From Methylotenera sp. (GTDB lineage: Bacteria > Pseudomonadota > Gammaproteobacteria > Burkholderiales > Methylophilaceae): a stretch of DNA of 64,000 bases. The notes beneath the pieces were generated by a model, which did no database searches, was not told the DNA's origin, and was given only the letters and a program-made list of their open reading frames with translations. The translations under genes were made by a program, and so were the position numbers. The DNA lies in NCBI GenBank assembly GCA_030652995.1, contig JAUSAG010000013.1, positions 1-64,000 on the forward strand, in the 5' to 3' direction. Positions 29,158-37,299 of this stretch are shown here, piece by piece (within the stretch, counting starts at the first letter, position 1; every line of letters begins with the position of its first letter).

Positions 29158-29940
29158 TCAAGCTTGTCGTTTTTGACAAAAAACAAACATACCAATGCCA
29201 ATCAGCACCATGGGTAAGCTTAACCATTGACCCATACTTAAACCCATCGAGAGCAAGCCTAAGTAATCATCTGGTTCACGCGTGTATTCCACTAAAAATC
29301 TAAAACTACCGTAGCCAATAAGAAATAGGGCGGAAATCGTTCCAGTGGCACGTGGCTTGGCCGAGTAAATCCAAAGAATTAAAAACAGCGCGATGCCTTC
29401 AAGTGCAAATTCATAAAGTTGTGATGGGTGCCGTAATAAAGTATCAACTTTAGGAAACACTATGCCGAAGTTGGCGTTGGTGACCCTGCCCCAAAGTTCA
29501 GCATTGATAAAATTACCCATACGCCCAGCGCCTAGGCCGATGGGGACTAATGGCGCTATAAAGTCCATAATTTTCAGCCACTTAAGGTGGTACTTGCGCG
29601 CAAATAACAACATAGCAACCAAAACACCTAAAAAGCCGCCATGAAAGCTCATGCCGCCTTGCCATACCGCCAAAATTTCCATAGGGTGTTGTACAAAATA
29701 ACCAAACTGATAAAACAGCACATATCCCAAGCGCCCGCCTAGAATAACGCCAAGCGCGCCAAAGAACAAAGCATCATCCAGCATGGGAACAGTCCAGCCA
29801 TGCCATTTACGGTGGTTAATTTGCCATTTGCCTAATGCTAAAAATGCTAAAAATCCTACTAAGTACATCAAGCCGTACCAATGAACGCCAAAGGAGCCGA
29901 TGTGAATTGCAATAGGGTCAAACTGAGGGTGTACGAACAT
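29158..29940 (-). CDS. lgt: Phosphatidylglycerol-prolipoprotein diacylglyceryl transferase
   Basis: 260 residues, normal for Lgt, which transfers diacylglycerol from phosphatidylglycerol to the lipobox cysteine of prolipoproteins in the inner membrane. Seven hydrophobic segments are visible, with the Lgt signature [16 protein letters not shown] at about residues 137-152, plus HGGFLGVL and the C-terminal [11 protein letters not shown]. It is the last core gene before the integron region. Confidence 0.97.
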   Translation of the reverse strand: MFVHPQFDPIAIHIGSFGVHWYGLMYLVGFLAFLALGKWQINHRKWHGWTVPMLDDALFFGALGVILGGRLGYVLFYQFGYFVQHPMEILAVWQGGMSFHGGFLGVLVAMLLFARKYHLKWLKIMDFIAPLVPIGLGAGRMGNFINAELWGRVTNANFGIVFPKVDTLLRHPSQLYEFALEGIALFLILWIYSAKPRATGTISALFLIGYGSFRFLVEYTREPDDYLGLLSMGLSMGQWLSLPMVLIGIGMFVFCQKRQA

Positions 29941-30402
29941 GGGTGCAGTAATTGAAGGTTGAGGGCATGGATTTTACCTAAATTTTGACACTTACAGGCT
30001 TAATTAAATTAATAATACCTACAAATATTGAAACTCAAAATATTAAAACTCATTGATTGCCAAAGGTACCAGTCATTTACAATAAATGTAAGCCCAGGTG
30101 GTAGCTTGGAAAAAACACTGGGTGATGTTTAATGATATTCTTGAAATGCGCAAAGCAGTTAGCATCGATTGCGGTGCCTACTGTATCTGCCCCAATTGGG
30201 TGGTTTGGCGTTTTTTTGCAAAGCTTAAAAAATAGATTAAATTGGTTACTAAACCCTACTTTTATATGGAGGCGTGTTGTTGTGGCTTAATAAGTGGATT
30301 CATATTTCAAATCACACTGACCTGAAACACTCACTAAACCTAAAAACGCTGCGCTGCGAGGCAATACCAGAGTGGTTGCTAGGGCAATGGTTTTGAAACT
30401 AA
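29941..30402. other. Intergenic stretch between lgt and the integron array
   Basis: About 460 bp without a convincing gene. It has several T/A-rich segments and short broken frames but no third attC could be recognised, so the cassette array appears to end at the attC site at 30403-30468. It may contain eroded cassette sequence. Confidence 0.4.
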
Positions 30403-30468
30403 GCCCTAACGCAAAGCTAAGCGGGCTGCGCGTTTTTTGCGCAGCTCCGCTTGAGCGTTGAGTTAGAC
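30403..30468 (-). repeat. attC recombination site, cassette 2
   Basis: Read on the minus strand it begins with R'' GTCTAAC (30468-30462) and ends with R' GTTAGGGC (30410-30403). Between them lie L'' TCAACGCTCA and its partner, the imperfect GCTTTGC, and a strong GC-rich stem (GCTGCGC / GCGCAGC around a run of A). This is the folded, imperfect-palindrome architecture of a 59-base element. It lies downstream of the AI-2E permease gene, where an attC should be. Confidence 0.85.
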
Positions 30469-30606
30469 GCGGACGTTATTTGTTGGGTTGCAAAAAGACA
30501 CAACCCAACCTACGCCGCTATAAATATTAACCATACAATTGAGCTTATCACACGAGACATACTTGCCCCCGCAAGTCCGTCAATGAAAAGCAATGAGCCC
30601 ATTTCA

Positions 30607-31638
30607 TCAGGTCTCATCGCCGACTCGGGGAAGATAAAGCTCCACATAGAGAACTTTCATGATAGCAAAGAATGGAGGAGCAAGGAAAACCCCCACAATT
30701 CCAAGCCACGATCCCAGCAACAAGATGAAGATCAAAAGCGGCACTTCAGGAAGCTCAACCTGGTCTTTCATGAGCATCGGAAGAATGATGTTACCTTCGA
30801 TCTGTTGGACTACAACAAAAACAGCGATAACCCAAAGAACAAGTGAAGGTTCAGATGCCAGCGTAATCAGTGATGCGCAACCAACAACGAGAAGGGTTCC
30901 AAGGTACGGAATGATCCCAAATATTGCAGTGAGAAGTCCCCATACGACCCAATAATCGACCCCGACAATCCATAAACCAATTGCTGTCATGAACCCCAAG
31001 ATGAGCATGTCTATCATCTGTGTGCGAAACCAGAGTCTCAGTGTTGTGGCGCATCGACTGAGGACAGAGGTCACTTTCATTCGACGATTTTGAGGAAAGG
31101 CACGAACAATCGCCGCGAAATAATCATTCAAGGAAACTGCTGTGTACAGACTGATGATCAAAGCAAATAGAAGTCCGCCTATTGCAGTGAAGCTGGTTTG
31201 TAGACCCTTAAAAAAATGTGCGACAAGACCTTGTGCAGTAGCTCCGACATTCAGAGCTTCAAGCTGGGTCTGAAGCCAGGGGTATCTCATGAAAAGTGAC
31301 GAAAGCCGACTGTTTAGATTCGCTGAAATTTCTGGTGCGCGCTCGGATAGACTCTCTACTTGGTCCGAGACGAAGTACCAAATCAGGAAGCTTGCTCCAC
31401 CAATAATAATAACAATCACGACAAAACAAATTAGAGCACTGAGAGCTCGAGGTATCTTAAACTTGAGTCTTGCAAACGAAAGGATTGGCGCAATCAGTAC
31501 TCCAATCCCGATTCCAATCAGCGCCACAGCGACAATTGAAAGTGAGTGGTAAAGAAGAAGAAGCGCGGCTATCGAGAATATCCCAAAGAGGATAAGTTTC
31601 ACTTTCAGCCAAAATTCTGTGTTCGATTTTTCCATCAT
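30607..31638 (-). CDS. AI-2E family permease in an integron cassette
   Basis: 343 residues with about eight hydrophobic helices in the AI-2E/YdgG/PerM arrangement: two pairs at each end and the conserved IPYLGTLLVVGCASLITLA and GNIILPMLMKDQVELPEVPLL segments near residues 235-310. The family includes TqsA (autoinducer-2 efflux) and Na+/H+ exchangers, so the substrate is open. The gene is minus-strand, between two attC sites, with its 3' end towards attC2, exactly as a cassette gene. A run of eight G lies about 20 bp upstream of the start, and the ribosome binding site is weak. Confidence 0.85.
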   Translation of the reverse strand: MMEKSNTEFWLKVKLILFGIFSIAALLLLYHSLSIVAVALIGIGIGVLIAPILSFARLKFKIPRALSALICFVVIVIIIGGASFLIWYFVSDQVESLSERAPEISANLNSRLSSLFMRYPWLQTQLEALNVGATAQGLVAHFFKGLQTSFTAIGGLLFALIISLYTAVSLNDYFAAIVRAFPQNRRMKVTSVLSRCATTLRLWFRTQMIDMLILGFMTAIGLWIVGVDYWVVWGLLTAIFGIIPYLGTLLVVGCASLITLASEPSLVLWVIAVFVVVQQIEGNIILPMLMKDQVELPEVPLLIFILLLGSWLGIVGVFLAPPFFAIMKVLYVELYLPRVGDET

Positions 31639-31836
31639 GTTATTTTTCTATCATATTCAGGGGGGGGCTTCCGCATTAACTTCAAAGACGCATTTTTCGG
31701 GCGCGCAACAATGCCAGTTCTTCAAACTGGACGGATTTATCCTGTCAAGGCATATAGTGCTGGCTGCTTGAATATGCTCTACTGCAGCCTCGGCACGTTT
31801 AACGGCCATGTCTAGTTTCCTTTTTTAGAAATCAAC

Positions 31837-31893
31837 GCCCAACGCCTTGAGTTAAGCCGGGCCGAAGGCGTCGGCTTGAATGATTGGTTAGGC
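31837..31893 (-). repeat. attC recombination site, cassette 1
   Basis: On the minus strand the site runs from R'' GCCTAAC (31893-31887) to R' GTTGGGC (31843-31837). The inner half-sites CAATCATTCAAGCCGACGC and the CTTAACTCAAGGC arm form the usual imperfect palindrome. It resembles the classic 57-60 bp attC type. The stop codon of the 76-residue ORF lies inside R'', a common cassette economy. Confidence 0.9.
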
Positions 31894-32118
31894 TGCACCG
31901 CGGGGACTGCGAGTGCGCCAAATGGAGATAGCGGCCAAGCTTGAGACGGCCAAGCTTGCAAAAAATCCTGCCTGCCACCAGCGAATGCTGCGCTGCTGAG
32001 CGGCTAACATCTCAGCAGTTGGGTCTTGATAAGGAAGCGACTCGGCGGAGAGACCGAAAAAGCAGATGGCCGCAGCGCAAAGACCGAGTGCGATAAGAAT
32101 GAAGCTCGCGATGCGCAT
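31888..32118 (-). CDS. Small two-helix membrane protein in an integron cassette
   Basis: 76 residues: two hydrophobic segments (IASFILIALGLCAAAICFF at the start, WWQAGFFASLAVSSLAAISIW near residues 47-67) separated by a polar loop. I do not recognise a family. It is the first cassette after the attI-like core, with a start 9 bp from that junction, and would be the best-expressed cassette. Its stop lies in the attC R'' site. Confidence 0.75.
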   Translation of the reverse strand: MRIASFILIALGLCAAAICFFGLSAESLPYQDPTAEMLAAQQRSIRWWQAGFFASLAVSSLAAISIWRTRSPRGAA

Positions 32119-32126
32119 AGTGTGCG

Positions 32127-32133
32127 GCCTAAC
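32127..32133 (-). other. attI-like core site
   Basis: GTTAGGC on the minus strand, 125 bp upstream of the integrase start and directly before the first cassette. It matches the core consensus GTTRRRY cleaved by IntI and has no attC-like palindrome on its integrase side, as expected for attI. The direct-repeat IntI binding sites of attI were not confirmed. Confidence 0.7.
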
Positions 32134-32183
32134 GTAAAGTAGGCATCCTATTTGACGTAATATAAAGCGTCAAGTGGAATGTT

Positions 32184-32213
32184 TTGCTGTGAGTTGTAAA
32201 TAAAGTATATAAT
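32184..32213 (+). promoter_or_regulatory. Predicted intI promoter
   Basis: TTGCTG (32184-32189) and a perfect TATAAT (32208-32213), 18 bp apart, about 45 bp before the integrase start. No clear LexA box overlaps it, although a CTGT at 32187 falls at the -35 box; SOS control of this integrase is therefore not evident. Confidence 0.5.
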
Positions 32214-32257
32214 AAAATCATAACGTTAACTATTTTTAGTGCTTCCTAAGGCTAAAT

Positions 32258-33265
32258 ATGAAACCATCAAATACTACCCTTTTAATTGAGCAGCCTAAGT
32301 TGCTAGACCAAGTGCGCGGAAAAATCCGTTTGAAGCATTATAGTATTCGCACGGAGCAGGCTTATGTAGATTGGATTAAACGCTATATTCTGCATTTTGA
32401 CAAGCAACACCCTAAAGATTTAGGTGCGGGAGAGGTTGAACAATTTTTAACGCATTTGGCCGTGGTGGGTAAGGTTTCTGCCAGTACGCAAAACCAAGCT
32501 AAAAGTGCTTTATTGTTTTTGTATAAAGAAATTTTGGGTGTTGAATTACCTTTGCTAGACGATGTTGAGCAAGCAAAAACCACTAAGCGGCTACCTGTAG
32601 TGTTGACTAAAACTGAGGTGCAGCAGATATTGTCACATTTAGCTGATACGCAACATTTGGTGGTAAGTTTGTTGTATGGCACTGGCATGCGTATTTTAGA
32701 GGCGTTGCGTTTACGGGTAAAAGATGTAGATTTTGCGCGTAAAGAAATTTTAATTCGTGACGGCAAGGGTTATAAAGGCCGCGTGACTATGTTGCCATTA
32801 AGTTTGATTAAACCACTGCAAGAACATCTCGAACGAGTAAAAGCCTTGCACGGGCAAGATTTGTCACAAGGGTACGGCGCAGTGTATATGCCTTTTGCTT
32901 TGGGTAAAAAATACCCTTATGCGGCGCGTGATTGGGCTTGGCAATATGTGTTCCCCACAGGCAAGCTATCGGTTGACCCGCGTAGTGTGGATGAAAACTG
33001 TGCGGGTGAAACGCGCAGGCATCATATCCAAGATCAAGCCATACAACGCGCGGTGCGGCAAGCGGTAGTAGATGCCGGGCTCACCAAACCGGCCACGCCA
33101 CACACGTTTCGCCATAGCTTTGCCACACATTTATTAGAAGGCGGTTACGATATTCGCACTGTGCAAGAGTTGTTAGGCCATTCTGATGTATCTACCACCA
33201 TGATTTACACGCATGTGCTGAATAAAGGCGGACGTGGGGTGAGTAGTCCGTTGGATGTGCTGTAA
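32258..33265 (+). CDS. intI: Integron integrase IntI
   Basis: 335 residues, a tyrosine recombinase. N-terminal SAM-like domain ([21 protein letters not shown]); catalytic residues Arg ([14 protein letters not shown]), His and Arg ([12 protein letters not shown]), His (LLGHSDVST) and Tyr (MIYTHV). The IntI-only insert between the second and third motifs is clear: [15 protein letters not shown] followed by the [16 protein letters not shown] helix and DETGRRHH-type [10 protein letters not shown]. That insert separates integron integrases from XerCD. It diverges from the cassette array, the standard integron layout. Full-length and apparently intact. Confidence 0.95.
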   Translation: MKPSNTTLLIEQPKLLDQVRGKIRLKHYSIRTEQAYVDWIKRYILHFDKQHPKDLGAGEVEQFLTHLAVVGKVSASTQNQAKSALLFLYKEILGVELPLLDDVEQAKTTKRLPVVLTKTEVQQILSHLADTQHLVVSLLYGTGMRILEALRLRVKDVDFARKEILIRDGKGYKGRVTMLPLSLIKPLQEHLERVKALHGQDLSQGYGAVYMPFALGKKYPYAARDWAWQYVFPTGKLSVDPRSVDENCAGETRRHHIQDQAIQRAVRQAVVDAGLTKPATPHTFRHSFATHLLEGGYDIRTVQELLGHSDVSTTMIYTHVLNKGGRGVSSPLDVL

Positions 33266-33389
33266 ATAACTAGATGTTTTGTAGGTGCTTGGTTTTTGTG
33301 AAAGTGATGCGGTGCTGCAAGTAATTGCATTCTAGCTGAAACAGGTTTATTATAACTTTTGTTATAACAATTAACTTTGGAGCGCGAAT

Positions 33390-33614
33390 ATGCACACTTT
33401 AAAATTAACGCAAATCGGTAATTCTGTAGGTTTAATTTTGCCCAAGGAGGTATTGGCGCGGCTAAAGCTTGAAAAAGGCGATACGGTGTTTTTAACGGAT
33501 GCACCAGGTGGGGCAACCATTACGCCGCATGATCCAGTGTTTGAAGACCAAATGACGTTAGCACGACAAATTATGAAAGAGCGTCGTGCAGTTTTGCATG
33601 AGCTAGCAAAGTAA
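33390..33614 (+). CDS. AbrB/MazE-type antitoxin
   Basis: 74 residues with the swapped-hairpin AbrB fold: LKLTQIGNSVGLILPKEVLARLKLEKGDTVFLT (residues 4-36), a DNA-binding domain used by MazE-type antitoxins. The C-terminal tail (MTLARQIMKERRAVLHELAK) would wrap and neutralise the toxin. Its stop is directly followed by the Doc start (TAAATG), so the pair is one translation unit. Confidence 0.9.
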   Translation: MHTLKLTQIGNSVGLILPKEVLARLKLEKGDTVFLTDAPGGATITPHDPVFEDQMTLARQIMKERRAVLHELAK

Positions 33615-34004
33615 ATGACGCGGCATTGGTTGTGGTTAGATGCAACAATACTATACGCGGTGCATGATGAGCAGTTAGTTGAGCATGGTGGAATTTCAGG
33701 GGTTCGCGATATTGGAATGTTTGAGTCTGCTTTATCTAGGGCGCCAAATTTAGCAGCCTATGGCGAGCCTGATTTTGCTGAACTTGCGGCAGCTTATGGG
33801 TTTGGGTTGGCTAAAAATCATCCGTTTTTAGATGGAAATAAGCGCACTGCTTTTGTGGCGGTAGAGCTGTTTTTAAGGCTAAATGGATATGTGTTAAGTG
33901 CCGATGATTCGACTTGTATTTTAACAATGCTAGCCCTTGCCGCTGGCGATATTGACGAAGCCAATTTTGCCAGTTGGATACGACAAAATTCGGCGCAAAG
34001 GTAA
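33615..34004 (+). CDS. doc: Doc/Fic family toxin
   Basis: 129 residues, normal for Doc (death on curing). It has the Fic/Doc active-site motif HPFLDGNKRTA at about residues 72-82, here with Lys in place of the Gly-Arg of AMPylating Fic proteins. Doc phosphorylates EF-Tu with NTP and blocks translation. Encoded with an AbrB-type rather than a Phd-type antitoxin. Such pairs often stabilise chromosomal integrons and islands; this one lies next to intI but outside the cassette array. Confidence 0.92.
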   Translation: MTRHWLWLDATILYAVHDEQLVEHGGISGVRDIGMFESALSRAPNLAAYGEPDFAELAAAYGFGLAKNHPFLDGNKRTAFVAVELFLRLNGYVLSADDSTCILTMLALAAGDIDEANFASWIRQNSAQR

Positions 34005-34020
34005 TTTTGCATAAATTTAT

Positions 34021-34080
34021 GTAGGAGCGGCGACCCCGCCGCGAAACAATATTGCTTCGCGGCGGGGTCGCCGCTCCTAC
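34021..34080. repeat. Perfect 60-bp palindromic element
   Basis: Left arm 34021-34045 (GTAGGAGCGGCGACCCCGCC and GCGAA) and right arm 34056-34080 are exact inverse complements over 25 bp, with a 10-bp centre. The element is far richer in G+C than its surroundings. Sequences with a GTAGGAGCGGC start are known as REP-type repeats in other proteobacteria. It begins about 16 bp after the Doc stop and could act as a terminator or stabilise the transcript end. Confidence 0.85.
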
Positions 34081-34197
34081 ACGTGTTGCACCTTATCGCC
34101 ACAAATGAGGGTAACCGCATATTTCTTTAGCTTGTTAAGCTCAGCTAGTTTAAAATTACACCTTAATTTATTGATCACAATTTAACGGATTTTTATT

Positions 34198-36048
34198 ATG
34201 CCAGTTTATCGTTCACGCACTACTACTCACGGCCGCAACATGGCGGGCGCACGCGCTTTATGGCGGGCTACTGGTATGAAAGATGGCGATTTTGATAAGC
34301 CTATCATCGCGGTTTGTAACTCGTTTACTCAGTTTGTACCGGGTCATGTTCATCTTAAAGATTTAGGCCAATTGGTTGCGCGTGAAATTGAGCGTGCTGG
34401 CGGCGTGGCAAAAGAGTTTAATACGATTGCCGTGGACGACGGTATTGCGATGGGTCACGGTGGTATGTTGTATAGCTTGCCTAGCCGCGATTTAATTGCC
34501 GATAGCGTGGAGTACATGGTGAATGCGCATTGTGCTGATGCGATGGTGTGTATCTCAAACTGCGACAAAATTACGCCGGGTATGTTAATGGCGGCTTTGC
34601 GTTTGAATATCCCTGTTGTGTTTGTTTCTGGCGGCCCAATGGAGGCCGGTAAGGTTAACTGGCAGGGCGAAGAGCTAAAGCTGGATTTGGTAGATGCCAT
34701 GGTAGCCGCGGCTGATAGCAAAGTAAGTGATGAAAAGGTTGAAGCGATTGAGCGTTCAGCTTGCCCAACATGTGGATCATGTTCAGGTATGTTTACCGCA
34801 AACTCTATGAACTGCTTAACCGAGGCGCTTGGTTTAAGCTTGCCTGGCAACGGCTCTGCACTTGCCACGCACGGTGCGCGTAAAGAATTATTCTTAAAAG
34901 CGGGCCGTTTGATTGTAGACATCGCAAAACGCCATTACGAGCAAGATGATTACTCCGTGTTACCACGCAGCATTGCCAACATTAAAGCTTTTGAAAATGC
35001 GATGGCTTTAGATGTGTCTATGGGCGGCTCTACCAATACTGTGTTGCATTTATTAGCAGCAGCGCACGAGGCAGAACTTGATTTCACCATGAGTGACATC
35101 GATCGTATTTCACGCAAAGTGCCTTGTTTGAGTAAAGTTGCGCCCGCCACACAAAAATATCACATGGAAGATGTACACCATGCAGGTGGCGTGATGGGTA
35201 TTTTGGGTGAGTTGGATCGTGCCGGCGTGTTGCACCGCGACACGCCAACCGTGCATAGCGCCACGATGGGCGATGCATTGGATAAATGGGACATTATGGT
35301 GACGCAGGATGAAGAGGTGAAAAAATTCTTCCGAGCGGCACCTGGTGGCATAAAAACAACGATTGCATTTTCACAAAGCATGCTTTACCCAACGTTGGAT
35401 GACGATCGTGCCGAAGGCTGTATTCGCGATAAAGCCCATGCTTACTCACAAGATGGCGGATTAGCGGTGTTGTACGGCAATATTGCCTTAGATGGTTGCA
35501 TTGTTAAAACTGCGGGTGTGGATGACAGTATTCTCAAGTTCACTGGTCGTGCGCGCATTTTTGAAAGCCAAGATGATACAGTAGAAGCAATTCTGGGCGA
35601 TAAGATTGTAGCGGGCGATGTAGTTGTTATTCGATATGAAGGGCCTCGCGGGGGGCCGGGTATGCAAGAAATGCTTTATCCAACCTCATACTTGAAATCT
35701 AAAGGTTTAGGTAAAGCATGCGCGTTGCTCACAGATGGACGTTTTTCTGGTGGTACATCTGGTTTGAGTATAGGGCATGCTTCACCAGAGGCGGCAGAGG
35801 GCGGCGCAATAGGCTTGGTAGAAGAAGGCGACACGATTGAGATTGATATTCCAAACCGCACGATTCATTTAGCGGTTAGTGACGCAGAGTTATCACACCG
35901 CCATGCAAAAATGGAAGGTAAAGGGAAAGAAGCCTGGAAGCCGGTAGGTCGTGTGCGTGCAGTTTCGCCAGCGTTACGTGCTTACGCTGCAATGAGTACC
36001 AGCGCGGCTCGCGGTGCAGTGCGTGATGTTTCTCAGATAGAGAAATAA
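34198..36048 (+). CDS. ilvD: Dihydroxy-acid dehydratase
   Basis: 616 residues, the usual length. IlvD makes 2-keto acids from dihydroxy acids in valine, isoleucine and pantothenate synthesis. The Fe-S cluster cysteines are visible in NCDKITPGM and in [17 protein letters not shown], and the C-terminal half carries [12 protein letters not shown] and [19 protein letters not shown] single gene with no other ilv gene adjacent. Confidence 0.97.
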   Translation: MPVYRSRTTTHGRNMAGARALWRATGMKDGDFDKPIIAVCNSFTQFVPGHVHLKDLGQLVAREIERAGGVAKEFNTIAVDDGIAMGHGGMLYSLPSRDLIADSVEYMVNAHCADAMVCISNCDKITPGMLMAALRLNIPVVFVSGGPMEAGKVNWQGEELKLDLVDAMVAAADSKVSDEKVEAIERSACPTCGSCSGMFTANSMNCLTEALGLSLPGNGSALATHGARKELFLKAGRLIVDIAKRHYEQDDYSVLPRSIANIKAFENAMALDVSMGGSTNTVLHLLAAAHEAELDFTMSDIDRISRKVPCLSKVAPATQKYHMEDVHHAGGVMGILGELDRAGVLHRDTPTVHSATMGDALDKWDIMVTQDEEVKKFFRAAPGGIKTTIAFSQSMLYPTLDDDRAEGCIRDKAHAYSQDGGLAVLYGNIALDGCIVKTAGVDDSILKFTGRARIFESQDDTVEAILGDKIVAGDVVVIRYEGPRGGPGMQEMLYPTSYLKSKGLGKACALLTDGRFSGGTSGLSIGHASPEAAEGGAIGLVEEGDTIEIDIPNRTIHLAVSDAELSHRHAKMEGKGKEAWKPVGRVRAVSPALRAYAAMSTSAARGAVRDVSQIEK

Positions 36049-36165
36049 GGGCAGGTACATAAGTAATCGCAAGTTAAAATAGTAAAATAATTATTATTTA
36101 GAAGTTAACTTTAGCTAAAACTAAAATGGTAACAACTAAAGGACACCTCAATAGATACACATGAA

Positions 36166-36315
36166 CTGTCATTTCGAACGAAGAGGGAAATCATGGCTTA
36201 TTTTAATTTATTGATGATTAGCCATATAAATATTCCTCTCTTTGTTTCTCGTACGAATAACCTGCTTCAGCAGATATATTCTGCCGTGATGCCAAGTACT
36301 GGTAAGGAATGACAG
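36166..36315. repeat. 150-bp MITE-like inverted-repeat sequence
   Basis: The 290 bp between ilvD and the mutarotase gene hold a sequence bounded by CTGTCATTTC (36166) and GAATGACAG (36307-36315). Inside, CGAACGAAGAGGGAA near 36176 has an imperfect inverse partner, TTCCTCTCTTTGTTTCTCG, near 36232. The whole could fold on itself, as a small non-autonomous insertion or large REP sequence would. There is no coding potential and only one copy in this window. Confidence 0.45.
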
Positions 36316-36338
36316 GAAGTTAGATTTTAAGAAGGCAA

Positions 36339-37280
36339 GTGATGACATTGGACTCGTTAGAAGAACATATATTTAGAAAAAAAAGCGAGCAAGTATGCTC
36401 CGCCCTGTATCCGCATGTAAAAGTGACTGAAGATGCGAATGGCTTACAGTATTTGGAAATTGATAATCCATTAGCCACTGCTAAAATCGCCTTGCAAGGT
36501 GGACATGTGATTCATTGGCAACCCAAGTGTGAAAAGCAACCTGTGCTTTGGTTGTCAGATCATGCCAGATACATGAAGGGACGCTCATTACGTGGCGGCA
36601 TTCCTGTCTGCTGGCCTTGGTTTGGCGCGCATCCTACCGATAGCACGTTATGTCCGCATGGATTTGCGCGTGTGATTCCATGGCAATTGATTGATGCAGA
36701 TTCTACCGATACCGATGCCACGCGCATTGTGTTGCAAATGGAAGAAACAGCCGAAACCAAAAGACAGCTTTCTTATGCTTATGTACTGACCATGGTAGTG
36801 ACAATTGGTAAACGGTTGAAGATTGATTTATCTACCACCAATAAGGCCGACCATCCATTTTTAATCGGTGAGGCTTTTCATACCTACCTCAATGTGAGTG
36901 ATGTTGAAAATATCAGAATTACCGGTTTGCAAGATTGTATTTTTGCCGATAAATTGCGCCATTATCAGCGTTATGTTGAGCACAATATATTAAAGTTTAA
37001 CGGTGAGTTTGATCGTGTTTATTTAGACCATAATTCAGATTGTTTGGTGCATGATCCGATCTATAACCGTGTGATTCGTGTGGGTAAATCTGGCAGTGAT
37101 ACCACGGTGGTATGGTCGCCAGGTGCAGAAAAAGCCCACGCCATGGGCGATATGGGTAATGCGGATGAATGGCGCAAAACCGTGTGTGTAGAAACCGCAA
37201 ACGCACTTGAAAACTCAGTGGTAATTTCGCCAAATAGAACCCATACCATGTCAGTGGAATATAGCGTAGAGGCACTGTAG
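36339..37280 (+). CDS. D-hexose-6-phosphate mutarotase (aldose 1-epimerase family)
   Basis: 313 residues matching the YeaD-type branch of the galactose mutarotase fold: GGHVIHWQPKCEKQPVLWLSD near residue 55, RGGIPVCWPWFGAHP near 87, and the catalytic His and Glu in CPHGFAR and VGEAFHTYL. It interconverts anomers of glucose 6-phosphate or a related sugar phosphate. It is 19 bp before the DUF255 gene, possibly in one transcript. Confidence 0.9.
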   Translation: MMTLDSLEEHIFRKKSEQVCSALYPHVKVTEDANGLQYLEIDNPLATAKIALQGGHVIHWQPKCEKQPVLWLSDHARYMKGRSLRGGIPVCWPWFGAHPTDSTLCPHGFARVIPWQLIDADSTDTDATRIVLQMEETAETKRQLSYAYVLTMVVTIGKRLKIDLSTTNKADHPFLIGEAFHTYLNVSDVENIRITGLQDCIFADKLRHYQRYVEHNILKFNGEFDRVYLDHNSDCLVHDPIYNRVIRVGKSGSDTTVVWSPGAEKAHAMGDMGNADEWRKTVCVETANALENSVVISPNRTHTMSVEYSVEAL

Positions 37281-37299
37281 ACGAGATGACTAATTGCAT

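Larger units (their letters stand above)
30403..33265. mobile_element. Chromosomal integron with two cassettes
   Basis: The element consists of intI (+), an attI-like core at 32127-32133, cassette 1 (about 31843-32132, small membrane protein) and cassette 2 (about 30410-31842, AI-2E permease). The two attC sites differ in length and stem sequence, as in arrays that collect unrelated cassettes. The array is short. No resistance gene is present. It lies between lgt and ilvD, both core genes, so it is a chromosomal and not obviously plasmid-borne integron. Confidence 0.88.

Noticed and set aside
29941-30402. A third integron cassette left of attC2
   Set aside because: No further R''/R' core pair with a foldable stem was found, and no complete open frame is present.
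30451-30846. 131-codon plus-strand frame
   Set aside because: It overlaps the AI-2E permease gene antisense and the attC site and has low-complexity, non-protein-like composition.
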